Source: Lyngbya aestuarii BL J (GTDB taxonomy: Bacteria > Cyanobacteriota > Cyanobacteriia > Cyanobacteriales > Microcoleaceae). From it: 38,621 nucleotides of DNA. The position numbers and the translations under genes are program-made. The notes beneath the pieces are model-generated. The model saw only the letters and a program-made list of their open reading frames with translations, was not told the origin of the DNA and ran no database searches. The stretch is taken from contig NZ_AUZM01000055.1 of the NCBI RefSeq assembly GCF_000478195.2, positions 1 through 38,621 of the forward strand, read 5' to 3'. This document shows, one piece after another, positions 17,754-26,882 of this stretch (the stretch's first letter is position 1; every line of letters begins with the position of its first letter).

Positions 17754-18956
17754 GTGACCAAGAAAACAGTAGCAAATTTATCGGCATCCGACTTATCCGG
17801 GAAAAAGGTACTGGTGCGGGCGGACTTTAACGTGCCAATCGACAACGGTTCTATTACTGATGATACTCGGATTCGCGCGGCTCTGCCGACGATTCAAGAT
17901 TTGACCTCGAAAGGTGCTAAGGTGATTTTGACCAGTCACTTTGGACGTCCAAAGGGTAAGGTGGTTGACTCGATGCGTTTAACACCTGTGGCGGGTCGTT
18001 TGTCGGAACTGTTGGGGAAAGAAGTTAAAAAATGTGACGATTGTATCGGTGACGAAGTTGCCTCTGTGGTTAACTCGATGAACGATGGCGATGTTGTACT
18101 TCTAGAGAACGTTCGTTTCCATGCGGGTGAAGAAAGCAATGATCCCGAATTTGCCAAGCAATTAGCCTCGGTTGCAGATCTCTATGTGAACGATGCGTTT
18201 GGAACTGCCCACCGCGCCCACGCTTCTACTGAAGGCGTCACTAAATACCTCAGCCCAAGTGTAGCGGGTTTTCTGATCGAAAAAGAACTCCAGTTCCTCA
18301 AGGGTGCGATTGATAATCCCCAACGTCCGTTAGCGGCGATTATTGGCGGTTCTAAGGGGTCGAGTAAGATTGGTGTGATAGAAGCCTTACTCGATAAGTG
18401 TGACAAGCTGCTGTTGGGCGGTGGGATGATTTTCACGTTCTACAAAGCCCGGGGTTTGAGTGTGGGTAAATCGTTGGTGGAAGACGATAAAATCGAACTG
18501 GCGAAATCCCTCGAAGCCAAAGCCAAAGAAAAAGGTGTCGCCATGTTACTGCCGACGGATGTTATCTTGGCAGATAAGTTTGATGCAGCTGCCAATACTC
18601 AAACCGTTAGCGTCGAAGCCATTCCCGACGGTTGGATGGGGTTGGATATTGGCCCGGACTCGGTGAAAGTTTTCCAAGATGCTTTGGGAGACTGCAAAAC
18701 CGTGATTTGGAACGGCCCAATGGGTGTGTTTGAAATGGAGAAGTTTGCTAAAGGGACCGAAGGCATTGCCCAAACTTTAGCCGGACTCACCGGAACCGGA
18801 ACAACAACCATTATCGGGGGTGGTGACTCCGTTGCTGCGGTTGAACAGTTGGGTTTAGGTGAGAAAATGAGCCATATTTCCACAGGTGGTGGTGCAAGTT
18901 TAGAGTTGCTCGAAGGGAAAGAATTACCCGGTATTGCGGCTTTAGATGATGCGTAA
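17754..18956 (+). CDS. pgk: Phosphoglycerate kinase
   Basis: A 400-aa enzyme that interconverts 1,3-bisphosphoglycerate and 3-phosphoglycerate with ATP, in the Calvin cycle and glycolysis. Motifs are [20 protein letters not shown], the [17 protein letters not shown] segment, LLPTDV and a C-terminal [13 protein letters not shown] plus [13 protein letters not shown]. Full family length. The GTG start is supported by an ideal RBS. It is followed by a strong intrinsic terminator, so it is probably monocistronic. Codon use looks more regular than its neighbours', as expected for a highly expressed gene. Confidence 0.97.
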   Translation: MTKKTVANLSASDLSGKKVLVRADFNVPIDNGSITDDTRIRAALPTIQDLTSKGAKVILTSHFGRPKGKVVDSMRLTPVAGRLSELLGKEVKKCDDCIGDEVASVVNSMNDGDVVLLENVRFHAGEESNDPEFAKQLASVADLYVNDAFGTAHRAHASTEGVTKYLSPSVAGFLIEKELQFLKGAIDNPQRPLAAIIGGSKGSSKIGVIEALLDKCDKLLLGGGMIFTFYKARGLSVGKSLVEDDKIELAKSLEAKAKEKGVAMLLPTDVILADKFDAAANTQTVSVEAIPDGWMGLDIGPDSVKVFQDALGDCKTVIWNGPMGVFEMEKFAKGTEGIAQTLAGLTGTGTTTIIGGGDSVAAVEQLGLGEKMSHISTGGGASLELLEGKELPGIAALDDA

Positions 18957-18982
18957 TTTCTAATTACAATTACCGTTTTTGG

Positions 18983-19020
18983 GGTGTGTTGGCGATCGCG
19001 TTGGCGCACCTTTTTTTTTA
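18983..19020 (+). terminator. Intrinsic terminator of pgk
   Basis: A GC-rich stem of about 12 bp (with G-U pairs) formed by ggtgtgttggcg and cgttggcgcacc, with a HIP1-derived loop around gcgatcgc, followed by nine T's at 19011-19019. Confidence 0.85.
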
Positions 19021-19126
19021 GTTTTTTCGTTGAATGAGTTAGAAAAACACCAGAGTTAACAGCCGCAAATGAACGAGCAAAAGAGCTTAAAAAAATAAAA
19101 GGTCGGCGTTTTAGGAGCAAACTGAT

Positions 19127-19360
19127 TTGAATTTTAGGATTATAGGAGAAATTAATGATATTGAAACGATTGCAGTAGGGAACTCAATCCGAGAGTTAGA
19201 ACGACTGCGAAAAGTTTATGGTTCCAGCAGGTGGCGAAAACTTAAAGGAATTGCTACAATTCAGCTTGAAGATGGAACAGTTTATCGAGCAGAAGTTCAT
19301 TGGTATGAAGCTCATGGACTTGGTAAAAAAGAAATGAAAATCAAGTATATTTTGGAGTAA
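19127..19360 (+). CDS. Small conserved-looking hypothetical protein
   Basis: A 77-aa, basic protein without signal peptide or membrane segment. The start is a TTG with AGGAG nine nt upstream (19113-19117). Segments RELERLRKVYGSSRWRKLKG and a VHWYEAHGLGKKE tail recall a small cyanobacterial family of unknown function. It is immediately followed, 5 nt later, by another small gene, so the two are likely cotranscribed after the pgk terminator. Confidence 0.6.
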   Translation: MNFRIIGEINDIETIAVGNSIRELERLRKVYGSSRWRKLKGIATIQLEDGTVYRAEVHWYEAHGLGKKEMKIKYILE

Positions 19361-19365
19361 ATCTG

Positions 19366-19578
19366 ATGGAGTTTGTAATTTGCATCAATAACCAAAATTA
19401 CACAGCTTCTTTGGAAGTTAAGAAAATCTATCAAGTGATTCCCGATAAGTCTGCCAGTTTGCATCACATGATTCGAGTCATTGATGAATCTGGAGAAGAT
19501 TATTTATATCCTCAAAACTACTTTATGTCTGTTGAACTTTCCGAAGCAATTATACAAGCGATCGCAACGGTTAACTAA
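19366..19578 (+). CDS. Small hypothetical protein, partner of the preceding gene
   Basis: A 70-aa soluble protein (MEFVICINNQNYTASLEVKK, then YQVIPDKSASLHHMIRVID and ESGEDYLYPQNYF). GGAG at 19354-19357, eight nt before the ATG, supports translation. It looks like a small beta-rich domain of unknown function. The tight pair suggests a joint role; I see no toxin or antitoxin motif. Confidence 0.6.
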   Translation: MEFVICINNQNYTASLEVKKIYQVIPDKSASLHHMIRVIDESGEDYLYPQNYFMSVELSEAIIQAIATVN

Positions 19579-19704
19579 TTAACTCATAAGCGCTCGGATA
19601 ATTGAGTAATATCAAATGTTTTGTCTGGCATGGCTTTGAGATTTCCCAGCTTTTGTTCTTCTATCATTATCTCCCGACAAAGCAGATTTGAGTCTGACAG
19701 GGTT

Positions 19705-19800
19705 GTTCAAGCCCCCCAGCCCCCTCCCTCGCGCGTTCCTTGGCGGATGTTTCATCCGCAGGGTCGCTCGTCAACTTTGGGGGTGCAAGAACTCAAAGTT
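19705..19800. repeat. C/G-rich repeat element with internal hairpin
   Basis: A tract of ccccccagccccc type sequence is followed by a perfect hairpin (gcggatg, loop ttt, catccgc at 19743-19759) and then a G-rich ttgggggtg arm. It resembles the C-rich arms found inside the CHAT gene and after it. It occupies most of the 298-nt spacer before that gene. Confidence 0.6.
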
Positions 19801-19876
19801 AACAGCAATTACATAACTTCCTAAATACCGGAGATATATTGTGATAAGTGGTTCTTGCGGTGAGGAAATCCAATTC

Positions 19877-22402
19877 ATGCGTCTACCCCAACAGTGGCTA
19901 TCTATTCTCAGCGTTAACAGCATCTTCCTGTTGAACTTGGGTTTCCCTTTGTTAACCCTACCGACAACCCTTCATCGCGGAGAAGTCATCGCCCAAACAG
20001 ACCCCAATGTAGAAGCAGAAAGATTATTAATGCAGGGAGTTGAACTCTTTCGACAAGGGACAGCAGAATCAAAAAAACAGGCAATTGTAGCTTGGGAAAA
20101 GGCACTACAACTGTATCAGCAAGGCGGAAATTTGGTAGGACAAGCTGCTAGTTTGTCAGGACTGGGTAGAATCTACTCAGATTTGGGAGACAAACAGCAG
20201 GCCCTCGATTACTACAACCAATCCCTTCCTTTATGGCGACAGGTGGGAGATAAAGCGGGGGAAGCAACCACTCTCAACAATATTGGCAAAGTCTATGATG
20301 CTTTGGGAGACTCTCAACAGGCGCTCGATTACTTCAACCAATCCCTTCCTTTAAGCCGACAGGCGGGGGATAAAGCGATGGAAGCCACCACTCTCGGGAA
20401 TTTTGCCTCTCTCAAACGCAGTCAAGGCAACCTCACCGAAGCTTTAACAGACATAGAATCAGCAATTAATATTATTGAAGAACTCCGCACCAAAATCATT
20501 AGTCAAGACCTGCGAACCTCTTACTTTTCCACAGTTTATAGTTATTATGAATTTTATATTGATTTGTTGATGGAGTTGCACCAACAAAACCCCAATCAAG
20601 GTTATGATACCAAAGCGTTACACGCTAGCGAACGGGGTCGGGCGAGAAGTTTATTAGATATTTTGGCGGAGTCGGGGGCGGATATTAAACAAGGGGTTGA
20701 CCCGCAATTGTTGGCAAGAGAAAAGAGTTTATTGCAACGATTGACTGCTTTAGATCAATCTCGACAATTGAATCCAGGGGAAAGAGATATTGAGGAATTA
20801 AAGCAGGAAATTGAAGCGGTTCGCCGTGAGTTACAAAACCTAGAAGTTGAAATTAAACGCAATAGTCCCCAATATGCCAATTTAAACTATCCCGAACCGT
20901 TAACCGCCTCGGAAATTCAGCAGAAAGTTCTCGATGAGGAGACGGTGTTGTTGGTTTATTCGTTGGGAACTAATCGCAGTTTTTTATGGTTGGTGAGTAC
21001 AACCGAAGTAAAAAGTTATCAACTTCCCAAACGTTCCGAAATAGAAGCGTTAGCAACATCTTTTTTAGAAGAAATTCAATCTCAAGCTGTGGTTCCGCCC
21101 TCGGGTGAAAAGCTGAGTCAAATTCTATTATCTCCCGTTCTCAATCAGTTAGGAAATAAACGGTTAGTTGTCGTTGGGGATGGGATTTTACAAACCGTTC
21201 CCTTTGCGGCGTTACCGATTTCTAGCCCCGTTTCTAGCCCCCTAAATCCCTCCGCCCCCAAACCCCCAATAATGGGGGCTTTCATAGATGGGGGACTTGT
21301 AAAAATGGGGGACTTGGAAAAGATTAATTCCCCCCAAATTTGGGGGGACAAAGGGGGGCTATCCCAAATTTGGGGGGCTAGGGGGGCTATCAACCCTCAG
21401 TTAAAGACTTCTAGCCCCCTAAATCCCCCAATTCTGGGGGACTTGAAATTTGGAGATAATTTTGAGGAATTCAAAACTTCACAAGTTAGAGGAGACTTAG
21501 AAATTTCCCCCCAAAGTTGGGGGGACAAAGGGGGGCTATCTCAAATTTTGGGAACTGAGGGGGGTTACAAACCGTTAATTGTTCAACATGAAATTATCAC
21601 ATTGCCTTCCGCTTCCAGTCTAGCAATTCTCCGAGAACAAGTTCAAGGACGAACACCCGCCCCGAAAAAAGTCGCTGTTATTGCTGACCCTGTTTTTGAA
21701 CAAAATGACCCTCGTTTTCAAATTGCATCATCAACAAAAACGGAAATAAATGATGTTAATCAAATCGTCTTAAGACAATCTATTGATGATTTTTTGGGTA
21801 AATCTTTTGGTCGTTTGCAACACACTCGCCAAGAAGCGGAAGCGATTTTAGCGTTAGTTCCCGACAATTTAGAACGATTAGCACTAGATTTTAATGCTAA
21901 CCGTCAAACCGCAACTGATTCTAATTTATCTCAATATCAAATCGTTCATTTTGCCACCCACGGACTCTTAAATGAAACCCAACCGGAATTATCAGGATTG
22001 GTGTTTTCTCTCTACGATGAAACGGGAACTCAAAAACCGGGTTTTTTACAATTGAGTGATATTTTTAACTTAACCCTTTCGGCAGATTTGGTAGTATTAA
22101 GTGCGTGTCAAACGGGAATTGGTCAGGATATTCGGGGTGAAGGATTGGTGAGTTTAACGAGGGGATTTATGTATGCGGGTGCCGAACGAATTGTGGTGAG
22201 TTTGTGGGCGGTTGCTGATGATTCAACTTCAGAATTAATGCAGAATTATTATCAAAAAATATTAGAAACAGGTTCAAATCCGGCTACAGCCATGCGAGAA
22301 ACTCAGTTAGAAATGATTCAATCAGACACGAGAAATGCACCTTATTTTTGGGCGCCGTTTGTGTTTCAGGGAGAATGGAAAACCGGACTTTCAACCCGGT
22401 GA
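19877..22402 (+). CDS. TPR and CHAT-domain protease
   Basis: An 841-aa protein from ATG 19877; a GTG at 19841 is possible, but the later start gives a signal-peptide-like N-terminus ([20 protein letters not shown]) and has GAGGA 10 nt before it. Residues ~40-190 hold TPR repeats, two of them near-identical over 120 nt. A helical linker follows, then a C-terminal CHAT domain with H695 (VHFATHG) and C744 (LSACQTG), the caspase-like dyad. About 114 codons of C/G-rich repeat (residues 449-562) interrupt the CHAT domain between [11 protein letters not shown] and [14 protein letters not shown] proteins cleave protein partners; the substrate is unknown here. A Tat-exported orthocaspase follows. Confidence 0.88.
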   Translation: MRLPQQWLSILSVNSIFLLNLGFPLLTLPTTLHRGEVIAQTDPNVEAERLLMQGVELFRQGTAESKKQAIVAWEKALQLYQQGGNLVGQAASLSGLGRIYSDLGDKQQALDYYNQSLPLWRQVGDKAGEATTLNNIGKVYDALGDSQQALDYFNQSLPLSRQAGDKAMEATTLGNFASLKRSQGNLTEALTDIESAINIIEELRTKIISQDLRTSYFSTVYSYYEFYIDLLMELHQQNPNQGYDTKALHASERGRARSLLDILAESGADIKQGVDPQLLAREKSLLQRLTALDQSRQLNPGERDIEELKQEIEAVRRELQNLEVEIKRNSPQYANLNYPEPLTASEIQQKVLDEETVLLVYSLGTNRSFLWLVSTTEVKSYQLPKRSEIEALATSFLEEIQSQAVVPPSGEKLSQILLSPVLNQLGNKRLVVVGDGILQTVPFAALPISSPVSSPLNPSAPKPPIMGAFIDGGLVKMGDLEKINSPQIWGDKGGLSQIWGARGAINPQLKTSSPLNPPILGDLKFGDNFEEFKTSQVRGDLEISPQSWGDKGGLSQILGTEGGYKPLIVQHEIITLPSASSLAILREQVQGRTPAPKKVAVIADPVFEQNDPRFQIASSTKTEINDVNQIVLRQSIDDFLGKSFGRLQHTRQEAEAILALVPDNLERLALDFNANRQTATDSNLSQYQIVHFATHGLLNETQPELSGLVFSLYDETGTQKPGFLQLSDIFNLTLSADLVVLSACQTGIGQDIRGEGLVSLTRGFMYAGAERIVVSLWAVADDSTSELMQNYYQKILETGSNPATAMRETQLEMIQSDTRNAPYFWAPFVFQGEWKTGLSTR
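21221..21563 (+). repeat. Repeat array read in frame inside the CHAT gene
   Basis: About 343 nt of alternating C-runs and G-runs. Two similar copies start at about 21326 and 21503 (their C-runs are 177 nt apart, a multiple of 3) and encode [16 protein letters not shown] and [16 protein letters not shown]. Two SSPLNP units precede each block. It resembles the intergenic repeat at 22407-22439. Confidence 0.85.
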
Positions 22403-22406
22403 TTTA

Positions 22407-22439
22407 TCCCCCTAAATCCCCCTTAAAAAGGGAGACTTT
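22407..22439. repeat. Intergenic copy of the C/G repeat
   Basis: tccccctaaatccccc, then aaaaa, then gggagactt, immediately after the CHAT stop codon, with part of the composition of the in-frame array. It could form a weak hairpin between the CHAT and orthocaspase genes. Confidence 0.55.
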
Positions 22440-22505
22440 GAAGCGGATATTATGCTAAACTAATTTATAGACTATTAGTCTTATCTTTAAACAAAATATT
22501 TAAAA

Positions 22506-23735
22506 ATGTCTTTTACTTCTCGTCGTCGTTTCATGGAATTTGCGGGTTCAACCCTTGCCACCCTCGGACTCAATTCTTTTAATTTACTCCCGAAATTCGA
22601 CCGTTATGGTAAAGTATTAGCCCAAAGTACCCCTCGAAAGTTAGCTTTGTTAGTCGGAATTAACCAATATCAAAAAGATCCGTTAAATGGCTGTGTTAAT
22701 GATGTGCTAATGCAGCAAATGTTACTGATTCATCGCTTTGGTTTTAATCCCAAAGATATTGTCATTTTAACGGATAAACAAGCCACCCGTCAAGGAATAT
22801 TAGAAGCTTTTGAAGAACATTTAGTTAAACAAGCAAAACCCGGAGATGTAGCTGTTTTTCATTATTCTGGACATGGTTCTCGTGTTTTAGATCCTAACCC
22901 AATTATTGGTAAAAGTCCGATTGTTGACGGTACGGGTTTAAATGGAACTTTTGTTCCGGTGGATAGTTCCCTTCCTGCGGGTTATCCGAATGTTGGGGGT
23001 GTAGTTAATGATATTATGGGACACACTTTATTTTTATTAATGTCTGCCATCCAAACCGAATATTTTACCGCAGTTCTTGATAGTTGTTTTTCGGGATTAA
23101 AAACTAGGGATTTTAAAGTTCGTTCGCGAGATGGAGGAGAAAAAATAGAGGTTTCACCCCAAGAAAAAGCCTATCAACAACAGTGGCTTTCTCGTTTGGA
23201 TATGTCGCCGGAGGAGTTTGTACAAGGATATCAAAAAGGCGTTGCTAGGGGTGTAGTTTTGGCTTCAGCCCAGCCCAACGAATTGGCAAAGGATATGAAA
23301 ATTCTTGATTTTCATGTGGGAATTTTTAGCTATTTATTAACTCAATATCTCTGGCAAAATACTGGAACACCAAAAAGTGCGATCGCCTATATAAATGAAC
23401 AAATTCCTCAAAGATTACGTCAAAATCCGTTATATGAAGTTAAGATTGATAGCGGATATGAAAATGATCCGATGTATTTTGTGCAGAATCAAAGCCCAGT
23501 TGCAAATGCAGTTGTTATGAAGACTGAAGGAAATCAAGCCCAAATTTGGTTGAGAGGATTAACCGTTAAACAAAAAGCGGAGTTAAAGTCAGGAACTCTC
23601 TTTAATATTGTGAACTCTCAATTAAATTCGTCGGGTAAAGTGATTCTTAAATCTCGTAAAGAGTTAGTTGGAAGTGCTACAATTGAGGGGAATATTGAAG
23701 TCGGAACGTTGTTATCTTTGTCAGGAGTCAGATAG
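22506..23735 (+). CDS. Orthocaspase (metacaspase-like peptidase C14) with Tat signal
   Basis: A 409-aa protein. The N-terminus SRRRFMEFAGSTLATLGL is a twin-arginine signal, so folded export is expected. The p20 domain begins with KLALLVGINQY. The catalytic His is H123 (HYSGHGSR) and the catalytic Cys is C194 (LDSCFSGL), both intact. A p10-like region and a beta-rich C-terminus follow (VVLASAQPNELAKD and onward). Family members cleave after Arg/Lys. Its position 103 nt after the CHAT protease gene on the same strand suggests a linked protease pair, though an intergenic repeat separates them. A stem-loop terminator follows. Confidence 0.9.
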   Translation: MSFTSRRRFMEFAGSTLATLGLNSFNLLPKFDRYGKVLAQSTPRKLALLVGINQYQKDPLNGCVNDVLMQQMLLIHRFGFNPKDIVILTDKQATRQGILEAFEEHLVKQAKPGDVAVFHYSGHGSRVLDPNPIIGKSPIVDGTGLNGTFVPVDSSLPAGYPNVGGVVNDIMGHTLFLLMSAIQTEYFTAVLDSCFSGLKTRDFKVRSRDGGEKIEVSPQEKAYQQQWLSRLDMSPEEFVQGYQKGVARGVVLASAQPNELAKDMKILDFHVGIFSYLLTQYLWQNTGTPKSAIAYINEQIPQRLRQNPLYEVKIDSGYENDPMYFVQNQSPVANAVVMKTEGNQAQIWLRGLTVKQKAELKSGTLFNIVNSQLNSSGKVILKSRKELVGSATIEGNIEVGTLLSLSGVR

Positions 23736-23792
23736 CCCGGTTGTGGCGAGAACACGATGAGTTTTAGTATTCTATAAATCGGTTTTGATCTC

Positions 23793-23826
23793 AAAAACCC
23801 GATCTCTGAGAAACCGGGTTTTTTAA
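23793..23826. terminator. Bidirectional intrinsic terminator
   Basis: aaaaacccg at 23793-23801 pairs with cgggttttt from about 23815, with loop atctctgagaaac; a T-run follows on plus and an A-run precedes. It lies between convergent genes. Confidence 0.7.
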
Positions 23827-23838
23827 GATAGAGTCAGA

Positions 23839-24123
23839 TTAAGCTTTTGGTTTGGTTAAATTAGCACAATAGCCCTCGTCAACCACTTTTGTAGAAATAT
23901 GAGTCGGTTGAACATCTACACCTTTGGGGAGGGAACGAGAAACAGCATGAAAAGCCACCTGTTTACAGACGACTTGGTTACTGCTGATCGCAGTATAATC
24001 CCAAATGTAGACTTGAGGATCATTTGTGGTTGTATTTGTTGTAGCATTAGCAGGTGTGAACGTTCCTGAACCCCACAACACTAAAACCAATGCCGTTAAA
24101 GCGGCGAACAGGTACTTGAACAT
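23839..24123 (-). CDS. Small secreted protein
   Basis: A 94-aa protein with a Sec signal peptide (MFKYLFAALTALVLVLWGSG, cleavage probably after PANA near residue 27). The mature part is short, with two Cys (VVCKQVAFHA and GYCANL) that could be disulfide-linked, and no recognisable domain. It is convergent with the orthocaspase gene across a bidirectional terminator. Function unknown. Confidence 0.65.
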   Translation of the reverse strand: MFKYLFAALTALVLVLWGSGTFTPANATTNTTTNDPQVYIWDYTAISSNQVVCKQVAFHAVSRSLPKGVDVQPTHISTKVVDEGYCANLTKPKA

Positions 24124-24479
24124 GGTGGGTCGTTGATCTCAAAAGTCAGTTAATAAATTACTTTCTATTATATCTTCTTCGTCAGTTCTCACCTATTCCG
24201 ATAAATATCAAATGTTTATTCAACCAATTTGATTACCATAAATAAAACCCCGTCTGATGGAACGGGGTCAATCTGGGGTGTTTCTCTATGCATCTGTATA
24301 TAAGATATCAAGGAAGCTCGGTTAACCACAATGTATGAATTACGGATTTTTTTTCTGGATATAAACTGCGATTTACGTGTTTTCACGTAGAAAATAGCCC
24401 TCCTGTTTTCACAACAGATACATTGAGGCAAAAAATCAGCTTTTCTCAACCTCAAAAAACCACTCGGAGAACTCCCCTG
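24124..24479. other. 356-nt spacer with hairpins and a minus-strand terminator-like hairpin
   Basis: No coding gene is credible here. It holds a minus-strand intrinsic-terminator-like hairpin (24247-24268), a perfect small hairpin at 24374-24389, and another at 24403-24417. See the sRNA finding. Confidence 0.6.
24239..24268 (-). terminator. Terminator-like hairpin on the minus strand
   Basis: accccgt (24247-24253) and acggggt (24262-24268) form a 7-bp stem, followed on the minus strand by ttttattta. No credible gene ends here. Confidence 0.6.
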
Positions 24480-26336
24480 ATGAAGCTCAAACCCTTTGCA
24501 ATTGCGGCACTTTTCCTTACACTCAGTAGTATACTTAGTTGTTCGAGTCTGACCGCAGACCAAACCCCCGAAAATTTGACAGAAAATTTTTCCACGTCTA
24601 CCCGCACCTGGGACAACGACAGCGAACAAGCATTTCAACAACGCAGCCTCGCCATCCGTCAAAGAGTCGCCTCAGAAGACCTTAACAGCCTTGATGAGTG
24701 GTGGCGACGGGTTAAACTCGGTGATCCTCACAAATACCTGCTTCCCGTTATTCTCGCCCGTCTGAGTCTACCCGAACAATACGACCCCGAAACCCTTTGG
24801 CCGTTTTTACGCAGTTTGGATAAAGATCGCCCGGACTTGTACCATTTTCGGGCCATTCACGATATTCGCCTGTTTTTCCTCTTTCGCGATCGCCTTCCCC
24901 CCGACCTCGAAACCACCTATCGTCAAATGTTAGATAGCCCCGAAGTCACCCAATGGATGGAACAAGGCACCGAAAATCATATGTTCATGCAGCGGGGTTC
25001 GGGACTGGCTTTAATAGATGGGAGTGGTTGGCCGAATGGGGCGCCGGGTGTGGCTGCAACCAATGAAGCCTGGTTACGGGCGGAACTGAATAAATTTCTC
25101 ACTATTGGTCAGGGTGAGTTCCATTCTTCAACATACTACGGTTATGCGATCGCAGGTTTGCTGAATATCTACGATTTTGCCAAAACGCCCGAACTCCGAC
25201 AACTCGCCAAAGCCACTCTCGACTGGTTGGCTGCAAATATGGCGGTTCGTTTGAGTTGGGGAACCGCAGGGGGCGCCGAAAGTCGGGGGTTTGATCGCGG
25301 AACTTGGGATAATAGCGAGTTGGCTGCGGTGGCTTGGGTGTGGTGGGGGGATGACCCGCAAACGGCTGACCGTATTCCCCAAAAATACGCCTGGGTTGGG
25401 GTTCCGGCGGCGTTGAGTTCCTACCGTCCCCCGAGGGAAATGACAGCTTTAGCGAAGAAAGACGTGCAGCTTCCGTTTTTATTAAAAGCCAGTCATCCAA
25501 GTTATTATAGTTATCATCAAGATAATCAATTTTGGGAAACGTTTTATATTACTGAAGATTACAGTTTATCTACGCTGTTAATTCCGTTTCGATCTTATCA
25601 AGTGCAGGGAACAATTAACGCACAATATGCCACCTATAAACTGGTTATTCGTGATCCTAAAGGCGTTGATAATGCGGTAGTCAGTTTGGGCGGAACCTAT
25701 CACAGTCCGACGGCTGCGGGGAATTCGACCGGTGATCAATTTTTGCAGGAAAAAGGAACGGTTCTCTATCAATTAAGATTGAATGAGCGTGATATTGCAG
25801 CCGAAGTTCCCACCCGTTCTCATTTAGTGATTCCGACTCGTTATGGTGAACCCCAAAAACATAATAATTGGTATATTTGGCAAGTGGAAAATGTTTGGTT
25901 ATCTGTGCGGGTTTGGGGAGATACAATAGACTGGAAACCGCAAGTTTCAGAAAAATATTCTGATTACCAAGTTTTAGCAGCGAATGGGGTAAATACGGCT
26001 TGGATAACTGAGGTGGTTTCTGTCAATGATGCGCCCAATTTGGAAGCGTTAACGAACCGTTTAGACCAAACTGAAGTTAATGATCGCCTCTGGACGAATC
26101 TAGGTCAATTATCCTACAAATCAGTGACGGGCGATCGCTTAGAATTGATTTACGAACCCAATGGCGGTATTGGAAAAGGAACTGTCAATGATCGAGAACG
26201 AGTTTTAGGAAATTGGGCGGTGTTAGACAGTCCCTATTTGAAACAAGAATTATCTAGTGGGGTTTTAGAACTGATTCATCCACAAGGACGCTGGAAATTA
26301 CGCACAACGTTAACAGCGCCGCAATGGGAAAAATAA
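24480..26336 (+). CDS. Lipoprotein, possible glycan-lyase-like (alpha/alpha)6-barrel protein
   Basis: A 618-aa protein starting at ATG 24480 (CGGAGA upstream). The N-terminus is a lipoprotein signal with lipobox ILSC near residue 21. An N-terminal mostly helical half carries TENHMFMQRGSGLALIDG and YYGYAIAGLLNIYDFAKTPELRQLA, then a Trp-rich WDNSELAAVAWVWWGDD region; a beta-rich C-terminal half follows. The ENH motif and this two-part layout recall heparinase/alginate-lyase-like proteins, but no family was confirmed. It is probably exported and membrane-anchored. It stands alone, and the frame extends to 24423 without supporting an earlier start. Confidence 0.7.
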   Translation: MKLKPFAIAALFLTLSSILSCSSLTADQTPENLTENFSTSTRTWDNDSEQAFQQRSLAIRQRVASEDLNSLDEWWRRVKLGDPHKYLLPVILARLSLPEQYDPETLWPFLRSLDKDRPDLYHFRAIHDIRLFFLFRDRLPPDLETTYRQMLDSPEVTQWMEQGTENHMFMQRGSGLALIDGSGWPNGAPGVAATNEAWLRAELNKFLTIGQGEFHSSTYYGYAIAGLLNIYDFAKTPELRQLAKATLDWLAANMAVRLSWGTAGGAESRGFDRGTWDNSELAAVAWVWWGDDPQTADRIPQKYAWVGVPAALSSYRPPREMTALAKKDVQLPFLLKASHPSYYSYHQDNQFWETFYITEDYSLSTLLIPFRSYQVQGTINAQYATYKLVIRDPKGVDNAVVSLGGTYHSPTAAGNSTGDQFLQEKGTVLYQLRLNERDIAAEVPTRSHLVIPTRYGEPQKHNNWYIWQVENVWLSVRVWGDTIDWKPQVSEKYSDYQVLAANGVNTAWITEVVSVNDAPNLEALTNRLDQTEVNDRLWTNLGQLSYKSVTGDRLELIYEPNGGIGKGTVNDRERVLGNWAVLDSPYLKQELSSGVLELIHPQGRWKLRTTLTAPQWEK

Positions 26337-26553
26337 GAGACAATCAGAAGGATAATTAGGACGAATTATTGTTTGGTAAAATAGCATCGGAAGTATAATC
26401 AATCGTCTGATAGGCGTTATGGATGGATAAGCAGCCCATTTTGTGGCGACTCTATATTGTCTATTCAATCATTGGGGGTGGGAGAAGTAGGGTTTGATAT
26501 TTCTAAACAGTTATGATCAGGATCAAAGTAATGATGATCGTAGACATCAAAAC

Positions 26554-26727
26554 TCAAACGGGATATAACATGATCAATAAACCCAATAAATCATATTCTG
26601 ACCAGGTATGCACAGGTTTTTTCTTATACATTTGCTCTCGGATGGGTTCAGATAAAAATGCCAGAATCAAAAATGCAATCACTAAAGAGAGTAAAAAAGA
26701 GAGTAAAAAAGCTAGAATAATTTTCAT
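26554..26727 (-). CDS. Possible 57-aa small membrane protein
   Basis: An ATG at 26727 opens a frame to a TGA at 26554. It has a strongly hydrophobic N-terminus (MKIILAFLLSFLLSLVIAFL) forming one membrane helix. A charged stretch (EPIREQMYKKKPVH) and a second hydrophobic segment (LLGLLIMLYPV) follow. The repeated LLSFLLS is coded by a short tandem repeat (gagagtaaaaaa twice on plus). No strong RBS is seen. It is supported only by its composition and single reading frame, in a 546-nt stretch that would otherwise be empty. The opposite-strand 86-aa frame across it is implausible. Confidence 0.35.
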   Translation of the reverse strand: MKIILAFLLSFLLSLVIAFLILAFLSEPIREQMYKKKPVHTWSEYDLLGLLIMLYPV

Positions 26728-26882
26728 GGTTTATACACCTGAGAGGATTCACTTTCTACACGATACGGAGTGAACCGTGTGAATACCCTAATCCCTGGTG
26801 CAGTTAATCAACATCCACCTAATTAATCTAATCTTAAATTTAATTTGTTAAACTGCTGAGAGTTAGAATAACGGATGTACTC

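Noticed and set aside
19127-19578. Toxin-antitoxin pair
   Set aside because: Two adjacent small genes, but neither shows a toxin, antitoxin or DNA-binding motif.
24216-24662. Minus-strand 148-aa frame
   Set aside because: It overlaps the lipoprotein gene on the other strand and runs through the terminator-like hairpin; its Cys-rich content looks like a shadow.
26513-26773. Plus-strand 86-aa frame
   Set aside because: Composition is implausible (Met-rich start, KESKKESKK from the repeat) and it opposes the hydrophobic minus-strand frame.
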